Both the position numbers and the translations under genes were made by a program. The notes below the pieces were generated by a model. It was given only the letters and a program-made list of their open reading frames with translations, was not told the origin of the DNA and searched no databases. A DNA stretch of 64,000 bases from contig LR134390.1 in NCBI GenBank assembly GCA_900637705.1, positions 3,100,001 through 3,164,000 on the forward strand, read 5' to 3'. This stretch comes from Fusobacterium varium. Lineage in GTDB: Bacteria > Fusobacteriota > Fusobacteriia > Fusobacteriales > Fusobacteriaceae. Within the stretch, counting starts at the first letter, position 1. The number at the start of each line of letters is the position of its first letter. Below are positions 48,177 through 56,370 of the stretch, one piece after another.

Positions 48177-48992
48177 ATGGAAGTTAAAAAAGTATGGGCT
48201 GCATATTTCAGTGGAACAGGAACAACAGAAAAGATAGTATGTGGACTGGCAAAATCTTTAGCAGAAAAGTTAAATGCAGAATATTGCTGTTTTGATTTTA
48301 CTTTGCCTAAAGCAAGAGAGGGAAAGAGTCCATTTCAGAAAGAAGATTTAGTAGTTTTTGGAACACCTACAATTGCAGGAAGAGTACCAAATGTTTTGTT
48401 GAAGTATTTGGCAACTGTGGAAGGAAGAGGAGCTTTAGCAGTTCCAATTTCTCTTTATGGAAATCGTAACTATGATGATTGTTTGATAGAGCTTCGAGAT
48501 ATTTTAGCAAAAAATGAATTTTATCCAATTGCAGCAGGAGCTTTTATAGGAGAACACTCTTTTTCTAGAATTCTAGGAGCAGGAAGACCAGATGCAAAGG
48601 ATATGCAGATTCTTATGGAATTTGCAGAAAAAATAGTAAAGAAGGTGGAATCAGGAGATAAGACTTTAATTGAAGTGAAGGGAACACCTGAACCATATCG
48701 ATGGTATTATCAACCACGGGATCGAAAAGGAAATCCTGTGGACATACGTAAAGTGAAACCTTTGACAAATGATAAATGTACAGACTGTAAAATTTGTGCA
48801 GAAGTTTGTCCTATGGGTTCAATCTCTTTTGAAAATGTAAGAGAAGTTCCTGGAATTTGTATCAAATGCTGTGCTTGTATTAAGAAATGTCCTGAAAATG
48901 CAAAATATTATGATGATGCAGGATATTTATATCATCAGCATGAATTAGAAGAAGAATATACTAGACGAGCAGAACCAGAATATTTTGTATAA
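48177..48992 (+). CDS. EFR1-type flavodoxin-ferredoxin fusion protein
   Basis: The 271-aa protein joins a flavodoxin domain (about 1-165, FSGTGTTEKIVCGLAKSL with the FMN loop, and FGTPTIAGRVPN) to a two-cluster ferredoxin (CTDCKICAEVCP and CIKCCACIKKCP, about 198-245). This is the EFR1 (ferrodoxin) family. It probably supplies electrons in the anaerobic pathway, for example to BioB or HgdC, but no partner is proven. It follows bioA by 22 bp with GGGAGGGGG. Confidence 0.85.
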   Translation: MEVKKVWAAYFSGTGTTEKIVCGLAKSLAEKLNAEYCCFDFTLPKAREGKSPFQKEDLVVFGTPTIAGRVPNVLLKYLATVEGRGALAVPISLYGNRNYDDCLIELRDILAKNEFYPIAAGAFIGEHSFSRILGAGRPDAKDMQILMEFAEKIVKKVESGDKTLIEVKGTPEPYRWYYQPRDRKGNPVDIRKVKPLTNDKCTDCKICAEVCPMGSISFENVREVPGICIKCCACIKKCPENAKYYDDAGYLYHQHELEEEYTRRAEPEYFV

Positions 48993-49461
48993 AATTTTTA
49001 GAAATGATAAAAAAATATAAAAAATCTGGTGGATAATTTTAAATAAATAGAAAGAATTCATAAAAATATAAGTTTAAAATTATCTCAAAATCCTATAAAA
49101 CAGAAAAGTTTTATGTATGCATCAACAAAATTTTATATTCTATAGAAAAAGAAGAAAAGGAAAGTGTTTTTTTAAATAATATTTTTAATAAATATAAAAA
49201 AGTGTTGAAAAATTTTTGAATATATATTATAGTTTATATCGAAGAAAAGTTTATTTTTACGTTTAAATACACATAAAATTATTTATAAATTTTATTATAT
49301 GATTTTTTTGATTTATGTCATTGTATTTACAGTCTTTAAAACAAAATATATTGTTTATTATTATAATATATATATTTTTAATTATATATATAATAAAGAA
49401 AAATAATATAGTTTTAAAAACCTTATATAAATTACAAAAAAATATTACTTAGGAGGTAAAA
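48993..49461. other. Intergenic region between the biotin/EFR1 genes and the AspT-like gene
   Basis: Very AT-rich with no gene and no clear terminator. It marks the change from CGN-using genes on the left to AGA-only genes on the right. Confidence 0.5.
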
Positions 49462-50613
49462 ATGGAAAGTATTGTTAAAATGTTTTTCTCTAATGGTGTT
49501 CTTATGATTTTTCTGGCATTAATGCTGGGATATCTATTTGGTAGAATATCTTTTGGAGGATTGAAGTTTGGAACATCAGGGGCCTTGATAGTAGCACTTA
49601 TATTTGGACATTTCGGAATGAAAGTCCCTGCTATAGTTGGTTCAGTGGGATTGGTTTTATTTTTAGGGTGTGTTGGATTGTCAGCAGGACCATCTTTTGT
49701 GAGTAACCTTAAAGCCAATTTCTGGGGATTCTTAGGTACATCTTTTGCAATTTTAGTATCAGCAGGATTGACTGTAGCAATGGCTGTTAAGTTTTTTGAT
49801 ATTCCTGTTGACTTAGCTTTAGGAATTGCAGCAGGGGCTTTAACTTGTACTGCTTCTCTTGCAGCAACTGTTGAGATTACAGCATCAAATATTGCAAGTG
49901 TAGGATATGGTTTAGCATATGTTTTTGGAATAATAAGTATAGTAATGTTTGTACAGATTGTTCCTAAATTATTAAAAGTTAATATTAAAGAAGAAAATGA
50001 TAAAATGGTAGATCCTCCTTTATCTGAAAGACTATCTAGTTTGAAAAATTTAAAACTTATAATAGTTGATGGACCAGGAGTGTTTGTTATAGCATTTGCA
50101 ATAGTGATAGGAGTTTTACTTGGTTCTATAAAAGTACCTTTAGGTTCTGGAACATTCTTCTCTCTTGGAAATGCAGGAGGGACAATCATTGCAGGGATTA
50201 TAGTATCAGCTATAGGAAGAATAGGGAAAATAAGCCTACAAGCTCCAAAAACAACACTTATGCCTGTAAGAGATTTAGGAATTTCACTTTTCCTACTGCA
50301 AAATGGTGCAAATGCAGGAGCAGGATTTATAGCTACTCTATCTAAATATGGGGTAAAATTATTTGTAGTTGGAGTAATTATGAGTTTAGTTGCAATTATT
50401 GCAGCTTATATAGTTGCTAAATTCTTGTTTAAAATGCCATTATTTGCTGCTCTTGGAGCAACAACTGGAGCAATGACTTCAGCCCCAGCATTAAATGCTC
50501 TTATTTCAGTTTCTAATGATGACAGAGTAGCAGCTTTCTATGCAGCTTGTCAACCAGTTGCAACTGTAGGACTTGTTATATTGCCACAAATTATGGTTTC
50601 CATTTTAAAATGA
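49462..50613 (+). CDS. AspT/YidE-family transporter (short form)
   Basis: The 383-aa protein has two homologous membrane halves. The first has FGGLKFGTSGALIVALIFGHFG and the second has GTIIAGIIVSAIGRIG, and both carry a conserved Gly/Pro- or Ala-rich reentrant loop. TCTASLAATVEI and TTGAMTSAPALNAL are typical. The usual AspT/YidE protein has two TrkA-C (RCK) domains between the halves. Here the linker is only about 30 residues (VNIKEENDKMVDPPLSERL). The substrate is probably an amino acid or dicarboxylate. AGGAGG precedes the ATG. Confidence 0.78.
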   Translation: MESIVKMFFSNGVLMIFLALMLGYLFGRISFGGLKFGTSGALIVALIFGHFGMKVPAIVGSVGLVLFLGCVGLSAGPSFVSNLKANFWGFLGTSFAILVSAGLTVAMAVKFFDIPVDLALGIAAGALTCTASLAATVEITASNIASVGYGLAYVFGIISIVMFVQIVPKLLKVNIKEENDKMVDPPLSERLSSLKNLKLIIVDGPGVFVIAFAIVIGVLLGSIKVPLGSGTFFSLGNAGGTIIAGIIVSAIGRIGKISLQAPKTTLMPVRDLGISLFLLQNGANAGAGFIATLSKYGVKLFVVGVIMSLVAIIAAYIVAKFLFKMPLFAALGATTGAMTSAPALNALISVSNDDRVAAFYAACQPVATVGLVILPQIMVSILK

Positions 50614-50660
50614 GAATGAGTAATTTCATTTTTAGAAATATTATATTTTAAGAATTGATT

Positions 50661-50709
50661 AATAAGGATTGCTTTCTGTAATATGCAGAAGTTAATCCTT
50701 ATTTTTTTT
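50661..50709 (+). terminator. Terminator after the AspT-like gene
   Basis: AATAAGGATT pairs with AATCCTTATT around a loop, followed by a run of Ts. It may also serve the leftward GNAT gene. Confidence 0.7.
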
Positions 50710-50741
50710 AGAGAAAAGTTTATTTGAAATTATATATTATA

Positions 50742-51263
50742 CTATTTGCTGTATTTACTTATTAATTTTGGTAAGTCTTTCCATAAAAATACTGTAGACA
50801 TAGCAGAAGTATTATCAAAGTAACTGATGAAGTCATTCAGGTATATAGCTCCTAAATATTGATATATTTTTTCAGCTTTATCATTTCCTCTAAGAAATGA
50901 TACTGCCATGCACTCATAATTATTTTCTAGAGCAAATTCAGCAGTTTTCAAGATAAGAGATTTTCCAATTCCTTTGCCTTGAAATTCAGGCAGTACATGA
51001 AGTGAATCTAAGTAGAAGCATTTTTTAAGATGTCTGTAGGGTTTACTTGCAGCAAGGGAAGTAATAGTTCCTGCTTCATCTAAATGAACAAAAATAATAT
51101 TATTCTCATCTTCTAAATATTCAGTCCATTTTTTTTCTGCTTGTGCATATGTTAGAGAATTGAGATAATCACTTGGAAGAATATTTTTATATGTTCTTCT
51201 TCGGCTGTCTATATAGATTTTAGAAATAGTTTCTATATCGTTTTTTCTAGCTCTTCTAATCAT
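50742..51263 (-). CDS. GNAT-family acetyltransferase
   Basis: This 173-aa GNAT protein has the acetyl-CoA loop in LPEFQGKGIGKSLI and a YQYLGAIYLNDFI end, and starts MIRRARKNDIETI. The ATG at 51263 has AGGAGCT in front; longer in-frame starts have no such site. The likely substrate is an amine or a protein N-terminus, unknown. A copy of the iteron lies 35 bp upstream. A second GNAT gene lies beyond it. Confidence 0.78.
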   Translation of the reverse strand: MIRRARKNDIETISKIYIDSRRRTYKNILPSDYLNSLTYAQAEKKWTEYLEDENNIIFVHLDEAGTITSLAASKPYRHLKKCFYLDSLHVLPEFQGKGIGKSLILKTAEFALENNYECMAVSFLRGNDKAEKIYQYLGAIYLNDFISYFDNTSAMSTVFLWKDLPKLISKYSK

Positions 51264-51297
51264 TTCAGCTCCTTTTCTGGTATTTACCAGCAATATT

Positions 51298-51315
51298 ATT
51301 ATTGATTATATACAT
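51298..51315 (+). repeat. Distant iteron copy between two GNAT genes
   Basis: ATTATTGATTATATACAT is identical to the copies at 577-594 and 4542-4559, but lies 51 kb from the rep gene and near the second Rep-like gene. Confidence 0.7.
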
Positions 51316-51383
51316 ATTATTTCAATAGATAATTTAAAATAAAATAGTGTACTAGAATTTAATTTTTACAGATAAAATTTATT

Positions 51384-51854
51384 TTAGCATATTTTTTCCA
51401 TAACATAATTTGTAAGAAAAATTCCTTTTCTTTCTACCTGCTGTTCTTTTATCATTGAATATCCTATCCTTTCAAAGAAAGGTTTGGCAGTGATTGAAGC
51501 TTCTGTTATTATTGTATGTATACATATTTTCTCAGCATATTTTTCAAGCTCTGTGACTATAGAAGAGGCAATTCCTCTATGTTGATAATCTTTGTGTATA
51601 AATAATCTGTTAAGATAACCAGTTTTTTCTATATCTCCAAAACCTGCTATTTCCCCATTTATTTCAGCTACAATAGTAAAATTCTCAGAGAGAGATTTTT
51701 GCCAGATATCATACTTTTCTTCAATATAGTTGTCAGGAGCCCATACAGAAAGCTGTTCATCATTATAGTCTTTTTTGTTTACAGTTTTTACAGTATCATA
51801 GAAAAGTTTCAATAGATTAAGGCAGTCATCAGGCTTGTATTTTCTCAATATCAT
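51384..51854 (-). CDS. GNAT-family acetyltransferase
   Basis: This 156-aa GNAT protein has the core KDYQHRGIASSIVTELEKYA with the acetyl-CoA loop and ends with ERKGIFLTNYVMEKIC. It resembles YafP/ElaA-like acetyltransferases; substrate unknown. GGAGGTG precedes the ATG. Confidence 0.8.
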   Translation of the reverse strand: MILRKYKPDDCLNLLKLFYDTVKTVNKKDYNDEQLSVWAPDNYIEEKYDIWQKSLSENFTIVAEINGEIAGFGDIEKTGYLNRLFIHKDYQHRGIASSIVTELEKYAEKICIHTIITEASITAKPFFERIGYSMIKEQQVERKGIFLTNYVMEKIC

Positions 51855-52014
51855 AGCATCACCTCCTATAAAATATTATATAGCTAAATCTGAGAGAAGA
51901 CAATAAAATAAAAAATCTACATAAGGTATAGTTTTAGAAAGTATATAAAATAGTTTATTAATTTATGAAATGATATATATAAAATACTATAAATAAAATA
52001 CTATAAATAAAAAC

Positions 52015-52040
52015 AAGGGAACTGCTTAGCCAGTTCCCTT
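52015..52040 (-). terminator. Terminator of the second Rep-like gene
   Basis: AAGGGAACTG and CAGTTCCCTT form a perfect 10-bp stem around CTTAGC. It lies immediately past the stop on the minus strand. Confidence 0.75.
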
Positions 52041-53147
52041 TTATAGTTTATCTCCTCTTAAATCATCATCTTTTATCTTTTGTCTGAAAACTTCTATGAG
52101 TGAAAGATCATTCTTATTATATGTTATCTTCATTGAAATATCTTTTCCATCACATACAGTAGACTCTCCATCTTTTAAAGAATATATTTTAATAAGAAAT
52201 TTTAAGTTAGAAGGATACTGGCTTTCTTTTTGTGCTATCTTCAATACTTCCATATGAAGTTCAAAAAGTGTTTTGAATTTCTTTTTAACAGTAAGGTAGG
52301 CTTTTTCTACAGGAGTATTTTTTAATAAAAGCTGCTCCAGATAGATATCAAAATTTCCAGTAAAATTCTTTAAAGCATAATCTGTATTTTTTCTGACATA
52401 TTCTTCACCATGTTCAGCTAAAGCTTTTAATATTATTGAATATGTTTCAGTGAAGTTTTTAACTTCTTTTCCTATTTTTATCATAATATCATTTATTATA
52501 GCAGTATTATCATTTTCAACTATCTGTTTTTCAAGAGTTATTCCTAATATTTTTGCACTTTTATAATCTCCACTTTTATTTTTAGTGTACAAAAGTGGAA
52601 GATGTCCATTATCCTCCAGATCTTTCAGTACTGGCATAAGTAGATTTTTTTCAATGTCATAATATCTTTTATATGAATCTTTGATTTCAAGAAGATGCCT
52701 TAAAGTTTCCATAGGAATATATACACTGCTTTCTGAAGACTTTTTTACATGCTGATATAGACGATATGAAAATTTTTCTTTGAAAGTAAGCACTTTATTA
52801 ATTCCAAGCTTTTCATAATTAGTTCCTTTTTTAAAAGAGCTGGCTATTTCGTCAGGAAATATCAATGTAATGTCATCACCAGATATGTAAAAAGATTGAA
52901 GTATACTTAAATATGATAAAAGTTTTGAATTCTCTGATGATAATATAATATACTTATTCATAAAGGAATTAAGAAACTTTATCCCTTCTTCCTGAGTTTC
53001 AAAATCTAGAGATTTTAAAAATTTTTTAAAAGGGAGAGTTACATTTTTATCTTTTATAGATAAAGTTTTGATGAGATTTCTTTCTTTTTTATTGAGATGT
53101 TTTGAAAATTCTACTTGAATATCTCTTGGAAGTATATCAAAGTTCAT
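52041..53147 (-). CDS. Second Rep-like protein (RepB/Rep_3-type winged helix)
   Basis: The 368-aa protein resembles plasmid RepB (Rep_3) initiators. Residues about 120-180 read FKEKFSYRLYQHVKKSS, IPMETLRHLLEIKDSYKRYYD and LLMPVLKDLEDNG, which match the family's RLYE, LRELLGI..YK and VL..A..EI blocks. The N-terminal third is a second helical, probably winged-helix, module. It stands alone with its own terminator, and no iteron array lies upstream. A single iteron lies 0.7 kb beyond its 3' end. It may be a relic of a plasmid or a helper to the main initiator. TAAGGAG precedes the ATG. Confidence 0.6.
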   Translation of the reverse strand: MNFDILPRDIQVEFSKHLNKKERNLIKTLSIKDKNVTLPFKKFLKSLDFETQEEGIKFLNSFMNKYIILSSENSKLLSYLSILQSFYISGDDITLIFPDEIASSFKKGTNYEKLGINKVLTFKEKFSYRLYQHVKKSSESSVYIPMETLRHLLEIKDSYKRYYDIEKNLLMPVLKDLEDNGHLPLLYTKNKSGDYKSAKILGITLEKQIVENDNTAIINDIMIKIGKEVKNFTETYSIILKALAEHGEEYVRKNTDYALKNFTGNFDIYLEQLLLKNTPVEKAYLTVKKKFKTLFELHMEVLKIAQKESQYPSNLKFLIKIYSLKDGESTVCDGKDISMKITYNKNDLSLIEVFRQKIKDDDLRGDKL

Positions 53148-53329
53148 AAAAATCTCCTTATTAAAAATTTTTTTATATTTTTGAATATTTTTTTTCTGAA
53201 AGTTAAACGAAATAGAAAAAAATTATTTTCGTCATATCTACTAAATCATACCATATACTATATTTTATTTCAAGAATAATAATTAAATTAGAACTTTAAA
53301 AACGATATACGGTCATAAAAATGCGAATT

Positions 53330-53358
53330 TTGACATTTTATTTTACTAGTGCTAATAT
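53330..53358 (+). promoter_or_regulatory. Strong sigma70 promoter of the PTS operon
   Basis: TTGACA (53330-53335) and TAATAT (53353-53358) are separated by exactly 17 bp. A small inverted repeat, AGGTGTAACCT, lies directly after the -10 box and could be an operator. The promoter is 45 bp before the chbA start. Confidence 0.75.
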
Positions 53359-53402
53359 AGGTGTAACCTTAAAAAATCAAGAATATCAAGGAGGGAATGA
53401 AC

Positions 53403-53723
53403 ATGGATTTAGATTTAGAAGAAGTGGCAATGACAATAGTAGGTAATGCTGGTGAAGCAAGAAGTTTAGCTTATGAAGCATTAAGAGAAGCTAAGACTGG
53501 AAATTTTGATAAAGCAGAGGAACTTTTAAAAGAATCAAGAGAAAAATCTCTTGTAGCTCATGGAATGCAGACAGAACTTATATGTAATGAAGCAGATGGA
53601 AATGGAATAGCTATGAATCTTCTTATGGTTCATGCTCAAGACCATCTTATGAACTCAATTCTTGCTAGAGAATTAGTTGAAGAACTGATAGATGTATATA
53701 GAAGAATAGGAGTGGAAAAATAA
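53403..53723 (+). CDS. PTS lactose/cellobiose-family IIA component
   Basis: The 106-aa protein is a helical EIIA of the lactose/cellobiose family. It has GNAGEARSLAYEALREAK and the phosphorylated His in LLMVHAQDHLMNS. The ATG at 53403 is spaced 8 bases from AGGAGG; an ATG at 53397 is too close. It leads an operon of IIA, glycosylasparaginase, IIC, IIB and a peptidase. The order suggests the sugar is attached to asparagine. Confidence 0.9.
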   Translation: MDLDLEEVAMTIVGNAGEARSLAYEALREAKTGNFDKAEELLKESREKSLVAHGMQTELICNEADGNGIAMNLLMVHAQDHLMNSILARELVEELIDVYRRIGVEK

Positions 53724-54687
53724 TGAAAAAATGGGCAATGATAGCTACTTGGAGAATGGCTGTTGAAGGGGTTACTCTGGGAGCTGATATATTAAAAAAT
53801 GGTGGGAAATGCCAAGATGCTGTAGAGAGAGCAATAATGGAAGTAGAAGATTATCCCTTTTATAAGTCAGTAGGGTATGGAGGACTTCCAAATGAAGTAT
53901 GTGAAGTTGAGCTGGATGCTGCTTTTATGGATGGAAAGACACTTTCTATTGGTGCAGTAGCAGGAATAAAAGATTATAAAAATCCTGTATGTATAGCAAG
54001 AAAACTTAGTGCAGACAGATTTAATATATTTCTTGTGGGAGAAGGAGCAGAAGCTTATGCTCACAAGAATGGTTTTGTAAGACAGAATATGCTTACTGAA
54101 AGAGCAAAAAAAACTTGGGAATTAAGAATGAAAGAGATAACTGAAAAAAATCTTTCACCTTATGATGGACATGATACAGTATGTATGATAGGAATAGATT
54201 CAGAAAAAGACATGGCAGCAGCTACTTCAACAAGTGGTCTTTTTATGAAAAAAGAGGAAGAGTAGGAGATTCACCAGTATCTGGTTCAGGATTCTATGTG
54301 GATAATGAAGCTGGTGGAGCAGCAGCTACTGGACTTGGAGAAGATATAATGAAAGGGTGTCTTTCTTATGAAACAGTTCAAAGAATGAAAAGAGGAATGT
54401 CTCCTTCAGAGGCAGCGCAATCAGCAGTTGCAGATTTTTCTGAACAGTTGAAAAGAAGAAGAGGACATGCAGGAGCTATATCAGTTATAGCAATGAATAA
54501 CAAGGGTGAATGGGGAATTGGGACAAATGTAGAATTTTCATTTGTTGCAGCTGACCCAGATAATGAACCTAAAGTATATCTTGCAAATCCTGTAGAAGGA
54601 AGCAACGAAGTAAAAATAGAGATAGCTTCAAAAGAATATATGGAAGCTTACAAAAAAAACATACAAAAACCATTAGAAGAAATATAA
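53723..54687 (+). CDS. N4-(beta-N-acetylglucosaminyl)-L-asparaginase, one frameshift
   Basis: This is an Ntn-hydrolase of the glycosylasparaginase (AGA) type, which splits GlcNAc-Asn to aspartate and glucosaminylamine. The proenzyme is cut before the nucleophile Thr in SPYDGHDTVCMIGID. The substrate loop ATSTSGLFMKKRGRVGDSP is close to known AGA proteins. The frame breaks in the A run at 54248-54253; six As are present and seven restore one 321-aa protein. No signal peptide is seen, so it acts in the cytoplasm, unlike the lysosomal or periplasmic enzymes. It overlaps the IIA stop by one base. Confidence 0.87.
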
Positions 54688-54699
54688 AAGGAGACGATG

Positions 54700-56010
54700 A
54701 TGAGCAAAGTTATAACTATACTAGAAGACAAACTTGTTCCTGTAGCTGCATGGATAGCACAGAACAAATATATCAATGGGATAAGAAGAGCATTTATAAT
54801 GATGATGCCTTTACTAATGATTGGATCTATATTTTTGATGATTTCAGCTTTTCCTCTACCAGCATATCAAAGAGGTATGACTAGTTTATTTGGTGAAGGA
54901 TGGAAAGATGTTCTTGATATTCCTGTAAGTGCAACATTTTCACTTATAGCTTTATATGTGGCTTTCTTGGTAGCTCAACAGCTGGCTAAACAGTTTGAGC
55001 TTGACAGCATAGCAGTAGGGCTTTTATCTTTAGCCTCTTTCTTAATTCTTACTCCATTAGGGCACTCAACTGAACATGGAGCAGTTATTACATTTGACTG
55101 GCTTGGAAGCAAGGGAATGTTTGTGGCTATGGTTATTGGAGTAGTAACTGTAAAGATATTTCAGTTTTTCGTCAATAGAAATATTCTTGTAAAAATGCCT
55201 GATGGAGTACCACCAGAAGTTATAAAATCATTTGAAGCTTTAATTCCCGGAACAGTTATTTTAGGAGCAGCTCTTATTTTAAGACTTCTTATGATGCATA
55301 CAGAATATGGAACAATTCATGACTTTGTATATAGAATGCTGGCTCTTCCATTGAAATCACTAGGAACTTCGTATATAGGTTCTATACTTACAGTTTTTGC
55401 TATATCAATACTTTGGTCTGTTGGAATAAACAGTGGATCTATGGTTAATGGATTTGTAAGACCTTTCTGGCTGGAAAATCAAGTGGAAAATATAGCTGCA
55501 TTACAAGCTGGACAGCCACTTCCTCATGTAATAACTGAGCAGTTCTTTGATATGGTATGGATGGGAGGAGCAGGAGTTACACTTTCTCTTCTTATAGCTA
55601 TACTTATCTTTGCAAAAAGCAAACATATAAGAAGTGTTGGAGCTATTGGAACTATTCCTGGAATATTCAATATCAATGAACCAATTTTATTTGGACTTCC
55701 AATAATTCTTAATCCAATTATGCTTATACCATTTAATCTGGTAGCTATGGTAATGGTAACTACACAATATATAACAATGAATCTTGGAATTGTATCAAAA
55801 CCTTTGGGAGTAGCTTTCCCATGGCCTACACCAGCAATAATCAGTGGATTTTTAACGGTAGGAGATATTTCAGGATCACTTATTCAAATAGTAAATCTTA
55901 TCATAGGAGCAATGATTTATCTTCCATTCCTTAGAATAATAGACAAGGCAAGTAAAAAAGAGGAAGATGAAATGGAAAGATTAGAACAAATGGAGAACGA
56001 AGGAAAATAA
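54700..56010 (+). CDS. PTS cellobiose-family IIC component
   Basis: The 436-aa EIIC has about ten helices and the family blocks NGIRRAFIMMMPLLMIGSIF, SGSMVNGFVRPFWLEN-like sequence and GIFNINEPILFGLPIILNP, which includes the conserved NEP site. The start at 54700 is better spaced from AGGAGA than the ATG at 54697. It lies 12 bp after the glycosylasparaginase. The natural substrate is inferred to be a glycosylated asparagine or a short glycan, not proven. Confidence 0.9.
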   Translation: MSKVITILEDKLVPVAAWIAQNKYINGIRRAFIMMMPLLMIGSIFLMISAFPLPAYQRGMTSLFGEGWKDVLDIPVSATFSLIALYVAFLVAQQLAKQFELDSIAVGLLSLASFLILTPLGHSTEHGAVITFDWLGSKGMFVAMVIGVVTVKIFQFFVNRNILVKMPDGVPPEVIKSFEALIPGTVILGAALILRLLMMHTEYGTIHDFVYRMLALPLKSLGTSYIGSILTVFAISILWSVGINSGSMVNGFVRPFWLENQVENIAALQAGQPLPHVITEQFFDMVWMGGAGVTLSLLIAILIFAKSKHIRSVGAIGTIPGIFNINEPILFGLPIILNPIMLIPFNLVAMVMVTTQYITMNLGIVSKPLGVAFPWPTPAIISGFLTVGDISGSLIQIVNLIIGAMIYLPFLRIIDKASKKEEDEMERLEQMENEGK

Positions 56011-56044
56011 TTAAAATTTAAACAAGCAATCAGGAGGAAAAACT

Positions 56045-56350
56045 ATGAAAAAAATATTATTATTATGTGATGCAGGAATGTCAACAAGTCTTATGGTAAA
56101 AAAAATGAAGGAAGCTGCTGTAAAAAAGGGAGTAGAAGTTGAAATCAATGCTCTAAGTATAGCAAAATTTCAAGAAAATCTTGGTAACTATGATGTATTC
56201 CTATTAGGACCACAAGTAAAATATAAAAAAGCTGAATTAGCAGCAGTAGCAGAAACTGTTGGAAAAAAAGTAGAAATTATCAATACTATGGATTATGGTA
56301 TGATGAAAGGGGATAAAGTTTTAGATCTTGCTCTTTCTTTGATTGACTAA
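56045..56350 (+). CDS. PTS cellobiose-family IIB component
   Basis: The 101-aa EIIB starts KKILLLCDAGMSTSLMVKKM, with the phosphorylated Cys at residue 8, and ends EIINTMDYGMMKGDKVLDLAL. It follows the IIC gene by 34 bp and completes the IIA-IIB-IIC set. Confidence 0.92.
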   Translation: MKKILLLCDAGMSTSLMVKKMKEAAVKKGVEVEINALSIAKFQENLGNYDVFLLGPQVKYKKAELAAVAETVGKKVEIINTMDYGMMKGDKVLDLALSLID

Positions 56351-56370
56351 TTTCACTACAGGAGAAAATT

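Noticed and set aside
49449-50189. A long reverse-strand open frame opposite the AspT-like gene
   Set aside because: Low-complexity, proline- and threonine-rich translation with no recognisable domain; a shadow of the real membrane gene.
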